This document shows, piece after piece, positions 55,826-63,997 of a DNA stretch of 64,000 bases. The stretch is from contig NZ_BJYT01000005.1 of the NCBI RefSeq assembly GCF_007991655.1, forward strand, positions 296,359 to 360,358, read 5' to 3'. Within the stretch, counting starts at the first letter, position 1; each line of letters starts with the position of its first letter. Both the position numbers and the translations under genes were made by a program. Source of the DNA: Segetibacter aerophilus (GTDB lineage Bacteria; Bacteroidota; Bacteroidia; Chitinophagales; Chitinophagaceae). Under the pieces are notes generated by a model, which was not told the origin of the DNA, did no database searches, and was given only the letters and a program-made list of their open reading frames with translations.

Positions 55826-56650
55826 TTAGTTTTGTGCGTTAAACCAGGCTTTGAAGGCGGAGGCCTTCGTGCGGCTCACCTGGAGGGGGACAGAAGGATG
55901 ATGCGTATTAACTACCAAAATGTTGAGCTTACCATTTTCTGCCCGTTCAAAACCTGTTATCATTTTCCTGTGAAGAATATGTTGCCTGTTGAGACGAAAG
56001 AAATGTTCGACCGGCAATTGCTTTTCTACGTTATCTAAAGATTGGTCCAGTAGATGTTTTTTCGAACCAACGGTTAGCAACATGGCATACTCCCCTGCTA
56101 AATAAACCGAAGCAATTTCAGAAAATGGAATATTCAGGTGCTGTTTGCCTTGTTTAATTATGAAACCTTCTTTTCGCAATCTCTTTTCGTGGTTCCGCTG
56201 CGTTTCAGATTCATGCCACAGCTTGTAATAATGTAATCCTATATAAATTCCATTAATGACAAAAAACCAGATGAGGAAAATGAAAATGTCATACTTATAA
56301 AAGTCGGAGGGCACAGGTGTATCCTTTGCAATGGCGTTAATGATTTCAGTTGTAATAATAATTACAGCAAGTCCTGCCATCGAGGTCACCAGCAGCTGTA
56401 TCAGAATTCGTTTTACAGGTTTCGGTTGATGCGGCAATTTTCTATCCAAATGGATGATTATTGAACGTATTGTCCACCATGCAGCATAGCCCTGCAAAGT
56501 ATCAATGGTAAAAGTTAGTGCAGTATGCCAGTTGAACGATATGTTGGTATAGGTGAGGTAGTAGTTTAAAGCATTGATAAAAGGAAGTAAAAGCAGAAAA
56601 AGAGGGACGTCATTATAAACGATACGTATATCGGTGCCCTCTTTTTTCAT
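55826..56650 (-). CDS. LytTR-domain transcriptional regulator with membrane domain (274 aa)
   Basis: The N-terminal half has four TM helices (about 14-31, 41-60, 78-100, 118-138). The C-terminal LytTR domain (about 170-272) has IPFSEIASVYLAGEYAMLL, LDNVEKQLPVEHFFRLNRQH and the word HRKMITGFE. It lacks a receiver domain, so it is a one-component membrane regulator, or its partner lies elsewhere. Its likely target is the serine hydrolase operon that follows (inference from the direct repeats in between). Confidence 0.9.
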   Translation of the reverse strand: MKKEGTDIRIVYNDVPLFLLLLPFINALNYYLTYTNISFNWHTALTFTIDTLQGYAAWWTIRSIIIHLDRKLPHQPKPVKRILIQLLVTSMAGLAVIIITTEIINAIAKDTPVPSDFYKYDIFIFLIWFFVINGIYIGLHYYKLWHESETQRNHEKRLRKEGFIIKQGKQHLNIPFSEIASVYLAGEYAMLLTVGSKKHLLDQSLDNVEKQLPVEHFFRLNRQHILHRKMITGFERAENGKLNILVVNTHHPSVPLQVSRTKASAFKAWFNAQN

Positions 56651-56757
56651 GGACTAAAGGTTGATAAAAAATTTTATGGTAGCTAATTATGATTTTCAGT
56701 ATGAGCCTAACAGAAGTAGGGTATCAATATAACAGCTAAGGTTAAAGTGTGTGGGAA

Positions 56758-56828
56758 GTTGTGGCAATTGAAAAACGCCCTGTTCTACTAACCAGCAAAG
56801 CGAAACAGTGATTATAGTTGAAAGCTAA
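56758..56828 (+). repeat. Region-2 dispersed repeat, copy f
   Basis: GTTGTGGCAATTGAAAA, CTACTAACC, AGCGAAACAGTGATTATA and GTTGAAAGCTAA in order. CTAAGGTTAAAG lies just left at 56736-56747. It lies between the LytTR and trypsin-like genes. Confidence 0.55.
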
Positions 56829-56869
56829 TTCCGCCCCAACTTTGTAAAAACCATTGTGCGACCTAAAGA

Positions 56870-57610
56870 TTACTTTTTTTGATAGTTCTCAATAAAAGAT
56901 GTCAGCTCATTTAACACACAAGGAGAAAAATATTTCTTGTTGGTTTCAGGGTCAACTGTACCATTAGACACAATGCCAACAACAGCACCCTGTACATCTA
57001 CAAGTGGCGCACCACTCAAGCCGCCAAATTGTTCGGGAACCACGATTTCTTTCAACAATATTCGATGGCCAACTGTTTTCAAATATTCGAATTCATAAAC
57101 ACGTTGTTCACCACTTTCCATTTTCCGTGTCCATCCAACAACATAAAGTTTTTCGCCTGCTACCAAGGGCGTTGCCCTGGCGGTTAATACTTTTACTTTT
57201 GAATGATTAGCTTTTAGCGAGAAAATCAGCCAGTCATTGGTAAAAGTGGATTTGTCTTCCAACTGCTCCCTTTTATTGGTATTTAAAAGAGAATCTGTAA
57301 CTACTACCTCAGCCTTTCTGTTCAACGGATACAGTGACCAACTCTTTATGATATTATCAAATGAAAGTGTTTTCATTTCCTCTGGCTTAATAACTTTTAA
57401 CAGGTGTTTTGCTGTAACTGCAAATGTGTCCTGGTTGAATTGCAATAAAAAGCCACAGCTAAACCTCGGTTGGTCTAATTTGGAATTATAAAATTCAATG
57501 TTGTTCACCAACGCGATATTCTCGAAAACTTTGGTAGAGGTTTTCTCCTGGCCTGAGCAACCAGACATTACAAGTGTCGTAAATAAAGAAAAGAAGGATA
57601 TTTTTTTCAT
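56870..57610 (-). CDS. Trypsin-like serine protease-fold lipoprotein (246 aa)
   Basis: Signal sequence MKKISFFSLFTTLVMSGCSG with lipobox MSGC. A chymotrypsin-fold catalytic triad is visible: His in DTFAVTAKHLLKV (about 69), Asp in TFTNDWLIFSLK (about 127), Ser in GGLSGAPLVDVQGAVVGIVS (about 206, GxSGxP). No PDZ domain, unlike DegP. Anchored in the envelope. The substrate is unknown; loss of cleavage activity cannot be excluded. Confidence 0.85.
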   Translation of the reverse strand: MKKISFFSLFTTLVMSGCSGQEKTSTKVFENIALVNNIEFYNSKLDQPRFSCGFLLQFNQDTFAVTAKHLLKVIKPEEMKTLSFDNIIKSWSLYPLNRKAEVVVTDSLLNTNKREQLEDKSTFTNDWLIFSLKANHSKVKVLTARATPLVAGEKLYVVGWTRKMESGEQRVYEFEYLKTVGHRILLKEIVVPEQFGGLSGAPLVDVQGAVVGIVSNGTVDPETNKKYFSPCVLNELTSFIENYQKK

Positions 57611-57680
57611 TTAAGTTTTTATGTCGCACCAAGTTAATGTAACGCCTTAATTTTTATACATTCAATGTTAGCGGTAGTTC

Positions 57681-58124
57681 TTAGCTTAAATAGTAGGTAT
57701 AATCATTAAATACTTCTTCCGATTTAATCGCTCCCGTCGCACTAAATAAACCCTGTCCTTCCGGATTATCAACTCCTGTTCCCAGCCATAATTCTGTTAC
57801 ATTATCAAGTCTTAAATGTTCAAGCATTTTTTCAATCAGTAACCTGCCGATACCCCTTCTTCTATAGGTTTCGGCAACCTCAATGTCGTATAAATAAGCT
57901 AAGTAGTTTGAACTATATAGAGATGGAAACCTGTAAGCTAAGGCGTATCCCAAAACAGAATTCTCGTTTGTAGCAGCGAGCAAATAACTTCTGTTATCAT
58001 CGAGTAAAGTGCGCAAATGCTTTGGGGTAGGCAGTACTTCTTTTTTATCAGATTTATCAATGTGATTGACAAGAATGTCGTTTATAATTCCTAAATCTGA
58101 CCTGCCCACTTTAATGATATTCAT
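57681..58124 (-). CDS. GNAT acetyltransferase, AAC(3)-I-like (147 aa)
   Basis: Single GNAT domain: YLYDIEVAETYRRRGIGRLL contains the acetyl-CoA loop RRRGIG at about 96-101. The tail LFSATGAIKSEEVFNDYTYY resembles the LYxKLGxREEVxHFD word of aminoglycoside 3-N-acetyltransferase I. Cytosolic. Aminoglycoside activity is not established: only the general pattern matches. Confidence 0.83.
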   Translation of the reverse strand: MNIIKVGRSDLGIINDILVNHIDKSDKKEVLPTPKHLRTLLDDNRSYLLAATNENSVLGYALAYRFPSLYSSNYLAYLYDIEVAETYRRRGIGRLLIEKMLEHLRLDNVTELWLGTGVDNPEGQGLFSATGAIKSEEVFNDYTYYLS

Positions 58125-58196
58125 TCAATTAATTATTGTTCCGTAAACTCTAATGTTGGTCATTGCAATTGCCACTGAGATAAAAGTCATTGAGTA

Positions 58197-58270
58197 GTTG
58201 CGGCAATTGAAAAGCGTTGGTTTCAATTAACCATAAAAGCAAAATAGTCATTTAAAGGTTGAAAGCTTAA
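58197..58270 (+). repeat. Region-2 dispersed repeat, copy g
   Basis: GTTGCGGCAATTGAAAA, TTTCAATTAACC, AAGCAAAATAGTCATTTAAA and GGTTGAAAGCTTAA in order, closest to copy c. CTAATGTTGG lies left at 58150-58159. It lies between the GNAT and alpha/beta hydrolase genes. Confidence 0.6.
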
Positions 58271-58320
58271 GACTGCTAATTCTATATATACAGTATTACG
58301 TAGGGGCTTTCCGCCCAATT

Positions 58321-59205
58321 TCACACTTGTCCGATTTTGTGAACTACTTGTGTCAGCAGCTTATTAAATTCACCCGCACTTTCAATCATTGGATAATGCC
58401 CGGTAGGTCCAACGTTAAACAAATAGTAAGGCACGTTATACTTCTTAAACCCTAGAGTGTCTGTAGGATGAAAATTACTATTTATTAAATAAATTGGTTT
58501 CTTCAACGATTTAAGTTTCTCGTCGATCGGATATTTGTCGTTTGTCTCTAAGATATCCACTGCTGTTACTGAGTCGACATTCATAAAATCACTGAGAACC
58601 CTTTTTCTTACTGCGCTGTCTGTAGAAGGCGAAAACAAAGATTGGTTGGCATACGCTAAAGTAACTTTTTTGTAATCGGCTCTCAGCTTCTTATATGCTT
58701 CGGAAATATCTTTCTTTAATTGAGGCGTTACTACAGTCCCAAAGTTTGTAAAATTATCGACCCCTACAACACCAATAACACGAGTTGGGTTTCTAAGTGC
58801 CGCTTCCACCGCAATTGCTCCACTCATAGAATGCCCGACAAGAACTACATTTTTTAAGTCCAGTTGTTTTATGATAGACGTAACATCATTGCCATATTCT
58901 TCAACTGTCCAGCTTTTTCTATTTTTCCCTGACTTACCGAAACCAGGAAGGTCTACTGTAACCACCCGGTACTCCCCGGAGAAAAAATCTATTTGATCTG
59001 CCCAATACTCCTTGTTGATGTTCCATCCGTGTATAAATAATAAAGTAGTGTCTCCAGTTCTACTATCGAAGTAATCAATACTTGCTCCCAGATTCTCCAC
59101 CCTTATCTTTTCGGGGGAAGTAGCTTTAGACTTTGTGTCTGCGTTGCTACAACCATATTGTAAGAGAAATAGAACGATGATAAAAATGTTAGAACTGCTT
59201 TTCAT
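58321..59205 (-). CDS. Alpha/beta hydrolase lipoprotein (294 aa)
   Basis: The start at the ATG 59203-59205 gives MKSSSNIFIIVLFLLQYGCS with lipobox YGC; a longer frame begins ten codons earlier. Oxyanion word LLFIHGWNINKEYW at about 57. The nucleophile elbow is VGHSMSGAIAVE (Ser at about 128). The catalytic His is in TGHYPMIE at about 274. Fold type like haloalkane dehalogenases or proline iminopeptidases without a lid signature; substrate unknown. Envelope-anchored. Confidence 0.88.
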   Translation of the reverse strand: MKSSSNIFIIVLFLLQYGCSNADTKSKATSPEKIRVENLGASIDYFDSRTGDTTLLFIHGWNINKEYWADQIDFFSGEYRVVTVDLPGFGKSGKNRKSWTVEEYGNDVTSIIKQLDLKNVVLVGHSMSGAIAVEAALRNPTRVIGVVGVDNFTNFGTVVTPQLKKDISEAYKKLRADYKKVTLAYANQSLFSPSTDSAVRKRVLSDFMNVDSVTAVDILETNDKYPIDEKLKSLKKPIYLINSNFHPTDTLGFKKYNVPYYLFNVGPTGHYPMIESAGEFNKLLTQVVHKIGQV

Positions 59206-59564
59206 GTAGCTTTTGGTTTTTGGCTTGAGAGGCAACTTTTAAGTGTTTATGAACTTGTCACTAATTGAAAACGTAAAGTTCAATTAACCACGAAACAAAA
59301 TAGCGATTTAGAGTTGGATATGCCTTAGTAAGCCACAGTTTTATAAACAAGACACTGTTATGTCGGTTATTCTTCCGGCGAAGAACGGCAAGGCCAATTT
59401 TAAAGCCAGGTAACTTTTATGAATGGCGTCGAACAGACACTTAGAAAGAAGCAAGCTTGAAAAAGATTGAGCTGAGCGCAGGTTCTACAAAAACGCTTTT
59501 TACTAATAACTCGCATCATCCATTGACCAGCTTCATAACTTTTAGCGGAAGAATAAGTTGAAAT
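59206..59564. other. Gene-free interval, 359 bp
   Basis: It contains region-2 repeat copy h (59255-59320), CTGTTATGTCGG near 59354, and otherwise unremarkable AT-rich sequence with no credible ORF. Confidence 0.4.
59255..59320 (+). repeat. Region-2 dispersed repeat, copy h
   Basis: TTGTCACTAATTGAAAACG, GTTCAATTAACC, GAAACAAAATAGCGATTTA and GAGTTGGAT in order. It lies between the alpha/beta hydrolase gene and the secreted protein gene at 59565-60140. Confidence 0.5.
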
Positions 59565-60140
59565 TTAAAAGCGGTAATCAGCAGCCAATTGACGATCATA
59601 TACCAGGTTCATAGTATTCTCGCCACCTGAACTAGTTGTTGACTTGACCTGAATAGAAATAGACTTCCCCTCATTGATCAACTTCCAAAACTCAGTTACT
59701 TTAAAATCTGCTTTCTTCGCATCTATATCGAACGATCTTACCGAGTTAACAGTCATAGTCCTGCCAAGATCTAACCACTTTGCAGTCGACTTTTCCCTTG
59801 GTCTTCCGACAAAAGTAGCCTCGCTTTCTTTGCCGTCGAAAATCAATTTCTCTTGTCTTATAACCAACTCCCCATCCGAAGAGGAGCTTGCTACATCTAC
59901 AGTGAGAAAATCCCCAAGTCCAGCTATTTTCATTATTTTAGATCTCATACGATCTCCACCTCCGAATATGCAAAGAGGAAACTGTTGAACAGATTCACTT
60001 TTCGATACGTTTAATTTCCATTCACCAGAAAATCGATTGAAATCTTGCGCCATATTTGTCACCGTAAAGAATGCGGCTATTAACAAAAGAGCAGGCTTTT
60101 TACCAGCAAGTATTGTCAAGACGTGACGAAAGTAGCTCAT
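59565..60140 (-). CDS. Hypothetical secreted protein (191 aa)
   Basis: Long signal-like N-terminus with hydrophobic core PALLLIAAFFTVTNMA, cleavage expected near AQD. The mature part opens FNRFSGEWKLNVSKSES, a pattern seen in secreted lipocalin-like proteins of Bacteroidota, followed by alternating beta-strand stretches (LVIRQEKLIFDGKESEATFV, SISIQVKSTTSSGG). No catalytic motif. Function unknown. Confidence 0.72.
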   Translation of the reverse strand: MSYFRHVLTILAGKKPALLLIAAFFTVTNMAQDFNRFSGEWKLNVSKSESVQQFPLCIFGGGDRMRSKIMKIAGLGDFLTVDVASSSSDGELVIRQEKLIFDGKESEATFVGRPREKSTAKWLDLGRTMTVNSVRSFDIDAKKADFKVTEFWKLINEGKSISIQVKSTTSSGGENTMNLVYDRQLAADYRF

Positions 60141-60236
60141 GAATTAGCTTTTTTGAATTTAAAAGGTACTAACGTTTTTACGATATTTTACAATTCCCGG
60201 GATAAGTTTTTCGGTGTCTGTTGGTAGCAAGCAGAT

Positions 60237-60290
60237 GCAAAAATGAACCGGCTAGTAAAATAGTAATTTAGAGTTGAGTGGTTGAATTCG
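60237..60290 (+). repeat. Region-2 dispersed repeat, copy i
   Basis: GCAAAAATGAACCGG, GTAAAATAGTAATTTA and GAGTTGAG in order. The left part is lost. It lies between the secreted protein and the membrane protein at 60342-60911. CTAACG occurs at 60169-60174. Confidence 0.4.
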
Positions 60291-60341
60291 CGCCACAAAT
60301 TACTTGCATGAAGACTTTTGTGCTTCTGTTATACTATTGAC

Positions 60342-60911
60342 TCACAAAATCTTTTTGTCTGTCACTGCAGATTTTAATTTTACCCGGATGTATTGCTGCA
60401 AAAGATTTGGATATATGTTATAAAGCAGGTTACACATTATTAAGATTATAACCCAACCGAATTTACTTTGAAGCCCTGCGTATATGGTGATCATCGTAAA
60501 AAATAAAAACAATGAAAAGTGGAATTTCTCAAAGAAATAAGTTTGGTAGTATTGTTTTTTTATAGAAGATTTTGTGTTGGAAAGGACTTTAAAATTCGCA
60601 TACTTCTTTCTTAAAATTCTATTTAAAAAACTTCCGTTTTGGGTGAAAGTGTTTATATACCTAACCCCAATTCTTCTATACCAATGAGATCTTCTACTCA
60701 ATTGTATTCTATCTAAAAATGAATTCGGAAAGAAGATTGGAATTAGACTAACTCCTAGCAGAATATAGGTTGTTTTTGGCCTTAGGAAAGTGTAGCAAAA
60801 TATTGTTATTGGGATAAGAAACAAGGCTGTCCACAGCAAATTAGGGATCATGTTATAAATCCCCGCCATCCTTTTTATTTTTTGGAATTCCTTTCGTTCT
60901 TTCGAAGTCAA
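60342..60911 (-). CDS. Hypothetical membrane protein (189 aa)
   Basis: Hydrophobic segments at about 20-40 (MIPNLLWTALFLIPITIFCY), 46-65 (KTTYILLGVSLIPIFFPN) and 130-165 (FHFSLFLFFTMITIYAGL and WVIILIMCNLLYNIY), with a basic middle (RNRILRKKYANFK-like). The frame begins at a TTG (60909-60911); an ATG at 60867-60869 is an alternative start. AT-rich compared with neighbours. No family recognised. Confidence 0.6.
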   Translation of the reverse strand: MTSKERKEFQKIKRMAGIYNMIPNLLWTALFLIPITIFCYTFLRPKTTYILLGVSLIPIFFPNSFLDRIQLSRRSHWYRRIGVRYINTFTQNGSFLNRILRKKYANFKVLSNTKSSIKKQYYQTYFFEKFHFSLFLFFTMITIYAGLQSKFGWVIILIMCNLLYNIYPNLLQQYIRVKLKSAVTDKKIL

Positions 60912-61026
60912 TGTTAGTTATGATTTGTTCTAAGTTACGCTACCGCGTTGCAGCTAAAAAACAATTAGCAGCTGAACAAATGAAGAAATTCATGCTGGGA
61001 GAAAAAGCTGCACAAATTGTTTGAAA

Positions 61027-61046
61027 GTACAAGTGAGTGACACAAC
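61027..61046 (-). repeat. 20-bp dispersed motif, inverse copy
   Basis: GTACAAGTGAGTGACACAAC is the exact inverse complement of the forward motif at 3092-3111. It is followed by GATGTTGCC, as at 3161-3169. It shows that the motif is not limited to the permease array. Confidence 0.65.
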
Positions 61047-61083
61047 GATGTTGCCTTGAAATACAACTGCCCGATTCAAACAA

Positions 61084-61821
61084 TTACTTCAATGCATTCT
61101 TGATCATCGGTGCTAATAGTTCTGACCACCTGGCGTATTGTTTTCCGGAAGGGTGGAGGCCATCATTTGCAACAAGAGCGGGATCGGTAGTGGCTTCACG
61201 TGAGGCGGGCGTAATGTCGACATAAGCGACGTTATTAGCGAGTGTAATTTGTTTATTGATCTCATTAAACTGATCAATCTCAAAACTGACGCGACCCTTG
61301 TCCGAAGGGGACACATAAGGGGTAGCGCTATAGTCGGGGATAGATAAAACAAATACCCGCGAAGGGCGGTTGGCAGCAAAGGCAATAGCCATGTTTAGCA
61401 ACGTAGTAAAACGAATGCGATAGCTGCTTGTATCCATGTGCTGGTACTGATCGTTGACGCCAATTAGCAACGTTACAATATCAAAGTTTTTGGGAGGGTT
61501 CTGCGCGTTGATAGCATTAATAAGGTTAGCAGTCGTCCAGCCAGTGGTTGCAATATATTGGGGTGTTTCTACACTTATATTATTGCTGGCCAGTAGCCTG
61601 ACGGTTTGTGCAGGAAACCGCTCACTTTCCTGCACGCTTTGCCCGATAGTATACGAGTCGCCGAGGGCGAGATATTTTAAACCTGCAGGGCTTGTTGTCT
61701 CGGTAGTGGGAGGATTGGCAGGAGAGCTGTTTATCATATTTTCTTTTCCGCAAGCAAAGCAAGCAAAAATGGTTAAAAGTAGAGAAATGGAGGTTTCAAA
61801 TATATTAAGGTGCTTTTGCAT
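61084..61821 (-). CDS. SGNH/GDSL-family hydrolase lipoprotein (245 aa)
   Basis: Signal sequence with lipobox FACFAC or CFAC (Cys at about 24). Block I YLALGDSYTIGQSVQ has the nucleophile Ser. Block III LIGVNDQYQH has the GxND word. Block V DGLHPSGKQYARW supplies Asp and His. These place it among esterases or carbohydrate deacetylases acting outside the inner membrane; substrate unknown. It is divergent from icd. Confidence 0.9.
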   Translation of the reverse strand: MQKHLNIFETSISLLLTIFACFACGKENMINSSPANPPTTETTSPAGLKYLALGDSYTIGQSVQESERFPAQTVRLLASNNISVETPQYIATTGWTTANLINAINAQNPPKNFDIVTLLIGVNDQYQHMDTSSYRIRFTTLLNMAIAFAANRPSRVFVLSIPDYSATPYVSPSDKGRVSFEIDQFNEINKQITLANNVAYVDITPASREATTDPALVANDGLHPSGKQYARWSELLAPMIKNALK

Positions 61822-61871
61822 AGTCGGCTAATTAGAAGAGATATACGGATAGCTTTTGTTAAATGTTTTTA

Positions 61872-61902
61872 TTTAATATAAAAAGTTCAAGCCTTACTTT
61901 TG
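61872..61902 (+). promoter_or_regulatory. Bacteroidota-type promoter for icd
   Basis: The -7 box TACTTTTG (61895-61902) fits TAnnTTTG exactly. TTTA at 61872-61875 lies 19 bases upstream, in the place of the -33 TTTG element. The start codon of icd follows 32 bases after the -7 box. Based on the known primary sigma consensus of this phylum. Confidence 0.5.
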
Positions 61903-61934
61903 TAACCGCTTAAAAAAAACTAAACAACAAACCC

Positions 61935-63164
61935 ATGGCGGAAAAAATTAAAGTAGCCAACCCGGTGGTCGAACTGGACGGCGATGAAATGACACGGATC
62001 ATCTGGAAGTTTATAAAAGAAAAGCTGATACTGCCTTACCTCGATCTTGATATTAAATATTATGACCTTGGTGTGGAGTATCGCGATGAAACAAACGACC
62101 AGGTAACTGTTGATGCTGCAAATGCCATTAAGCAATATGGTGTAGGTATTAAGTGCGCAACAATTACGCCTGATGAACAACGTGTGGAAGAGTTTGGTTT
62201 AAAACAAATGTGGAAATCGCCGAATGGAACTATCCGTAACATTCTTGATGGAACAGTGTTTCGCGAGCCAATTGTGATGAACAATGTTCCCCGCCTGGTT
62301 CCTAACTGGACTGCACCTATTTGTATCGGTCGTCATGCTTTTGGTGATCAATATCGCGCAACAGATTTTGTTACAAAGGGCAAAGGAAAATTGACTATAA
62401 AGTTTGAAGGCGAAGATGGTACAAACCAGGAGTTTGAAGTATTTAACTTCAAAGGTGACGGTGTTGCTTTAGCAATGTATAATACTGACGAAAGCATTTT
62501 TGGTTTTGCAAGGGCATGCTTTAATCAGTCACTGATGAAGGGCTGGCCTTTGTACCTCTCCACAAAAAATACAATTCTTAAAAAATACGATGGACGCTTT
62601 AAAGACATTTTTGAAGAGGTTTATCAAAATGAATTCAAAGCCAAGTTCGATGCTGCCGGCTTAACTTATGAGCATCGCCTGATTGATGACATGGTTGCTA
62701 GCGCGTTGAAATGGAACGGCAATTTCGTATGGGCTTGTAAGAACTACGATGGAGATGTACAAAGCGATACTGTTGCGCAAGGTTTCGGTTCGCTTGGTTT
62801 GATGACATCAACTTTGGTTACACCTGATGGTACTGTAATGGAAGCTGAGGCTGCTCATGGTACAGTTACCCGTCACTACCGCGAGCACCAAAAAGGCAAG
62901 CCTACTTCTACCAATCCAATCGCATCCATTTTCGCCTGGACACGTGGTCTTGAGTTCCGTGGAAAGCTGGATAACAACCAGGAGTTGATCAACTTCTGTC
63001 ATGCCCTTGAACAAGTTTGTATAGAAACTGTTGAAAGTGGTAAAATGACAAAGGACCTTGCGATTACCGTGAAAGCAAAAGTTGAACATGGTACTGATTA
63101 CCTTTATACTGAAGAATTCCTTGATGCTTTAGATCAAAATCTAAAAGCAAAATTGGGTAAGTAA
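61935..63164 (+). CDS. icd: NADP-dependent isocitrate dehydrogenase, IDH1-like (409 aa)
   Basis: Oxidatively decarboxylates isocitrate to 2-oxoglutarate in the TCA cycle, cytosolic homodimer. Key words: [20 protein letters not shown] near the start, [19 protein letters not shown] for isocitrate binding (about 94-112), [28 protein letters not shown] with the metal-binding Asp residues, and [20 protein letters not shown] (NADP loop with His and Arg). The sequence is of the eukaryote-like subfamily rather than the E. coli Icd type. No SD sequence is seen. A hairpin terminator follows 20 bp after the stop. Confidence 0.97.
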   Translation: MAEKIKVANPVVELDGDEMTRIIWKFIKEKLILPYLDLDIKYYDLGVEYRDETNDQVTVDAANAIKQYGVGIKCATITPDEQRVEEFGLKQMWKSPNGTIRNILDGTVFREPIVMNNVPRLVPNWTAPICIGRHAFGDQYRATDFVTKGKGKLTIKFEGEDGTNQEFEVFNFKGDGVALAMYNTDESIFGFARACFNQSLMKGWPLYLSTKNTILKKYDGRFKDIFEEVYQNEFKAKFDAAGLTYEHRLIDDMVASALKWNGNFVWACKNYDGDVQSDTVAQGFGSLGLMTSTLVTPDGTVMEAEAAHGTVTRHYREHQKGKPTSTNPIASIFAWTRGLEFRGKLDNNQELINFCHALEQVCIETVESGKMTKDLAITVKAKVEHGTDYLYTEEFLDALDQNLKAKLGK

Positions 63165-63183
63165 AACTTTATGATTTTATAAG

Positions 63184-63210
63184 ATGCCGGGCTACTTGCC
63201 CGGCATTTTT
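63184..63210 (+). terminator. Intrinsic terminator of icd
   Basis: Perfect 9-bp stem ATGCCGGGC (63184-63192) and GCCCGGCAT (63198-63206) with loop TACTT, followed directly by a run of T (63206-63210). Confidence 0.9.
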
Positions 63211-63296
63211 GTTTTCCGTAGGTACTGCAAACCCTGTTTTTCTTGTCTGACTTTTTGTTATAATGGTACCAGCTTTTTGTACTATTGAGGATCATC

Positions 63297-63307
63297 GTTG
63301 CGTCGCA
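63297..63307 (+). repeat. Solo left end of miniature element
   Basis: GTTGCGTCGCA matches the left ends at 373, 16161 and 18786, and is preceded by TCATC. No right end is seen within 200 bp. Confidence 0.5.
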
Positions 63308-63382
63308 ATCCTTTCGTCGGCATTGCTAATGGCAGCAAAAAGAATTCGCTTTTTTGTAAATGGCTTTTAAAGCAATCATTTT

Positions 63383-63415
63383 AGCTCAAGCCGCTGGGCT
63401 TCGTTATTGCAGCGG
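63383..63415 (+). repeat. 33-bp direct repeat, copy 1
   Basis: Begins AGCTCAAGCCGCTGGGC and ends GTTATTGCAGCGG. It is identical to 63965-63997. An imperfect inverse of its right half (CAATAAC, GGGAC) appears near 63490-63513, so the block 63383-63513 may fold. Confidence 0.7.
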
Positions 63416-63431
63416 GACTCCACCCGCTTGT

Positions 63432-63460
63432 TTCTGAAAACCGCTTCGCTGGTTTCAGAA
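63432..63460. repeat. Hairpin inside the post-icd repeat block
   Basis: TTCTGAAAACC (63432-63442) pairs with GGTTTCAGAA (63451-63460) around GCTTCGCT, with one unpaired A. It may be part of a structured repeat or non-coding RNA; no T-run follows. Confidence 0.55.
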
Positions 63461-63860
63461 TGCCTTCGCCTTCGCTCGGCACCCAACCGGCTGATGTCCC
63501 TTATGCAATAACTGTTGTCATGGAGAAGATTATGGTGTAAAAACGTTAAATAGCTCGGGGACGCCTACTAAATTTTCTTTATTTCGAAAAAGGAGCATAA
63601 AAAAGCACGAACCTAGTGCGGCTTTAATCTGTCTGAGTAGCCTTGCAGCAAACTTCAATCTTCAAATGACCTCATAAAAAGAGCGTTAAGAAAATTTGTA
63701 TGACCGACGTTAAGAAATGAAACAGATGTTACTAACGGTTGGGCTTATTCGCTGCCAGTAAGTCGCACTAAAGCACGAAAAAGTTCTTCTGTTGTGACTT
63801 GTTTCATTTTAGGCGGGCATGCAAATTTTTAGCTTTTTTTATGCAGTCTTGAATTTTTGG

Positions 63861-63884
63861 TTCTTTTGTTTCAAGACAAAAGAA
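63861..63884. repeat. Hairpin TTCTTTTGT/ACAAAAGAA
   Basis: Exact 9-bp inverted repeat at 63861-63869 and 63876-63884 with a 6-base loop. The interval 63211-64000 contains no credible gene. Confidence 0.55.
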
Positions 63885-63964
63885 CATCAAAACATGGATT
63901 GGAGTATAGCTATAATCAGAGAGTAGAATACAAATTCTAAATAGGAGATTAACATGAAGTCAAA

Positions 63965-63997
63965 AGCTCAAGCCGCTGGGCTTCGTTATTGCAGCGG
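63965..63997 (+). repeat. 33-bp direct repeat, copy 2
   Basis: Exact second copy of 63383-63415, 582 bp downstream, running up to the window edge. The pair suggests a dispersed repeat whose next unit is cut off. Confidence 0.7.

Noticed and set aside
57681..58124. Aminoglycoside resistance gene
   Set aside because: Only a general AAC(3)-I-like GNAT pattern is visible; the specificity cannot be inferred.
43566..60341. CRISPR array
   Set aside because: The repeats are degenerate, 0.9 to 5 kb apart and separated by whole genes; there are no regular spacers and no cas genes.
43566..60341. Firm integron call
   Set aside because: Core sites do not consistently fit GTTRRRY/RYYYAAC and no integrase is in the window; reported as a hypothesis only.
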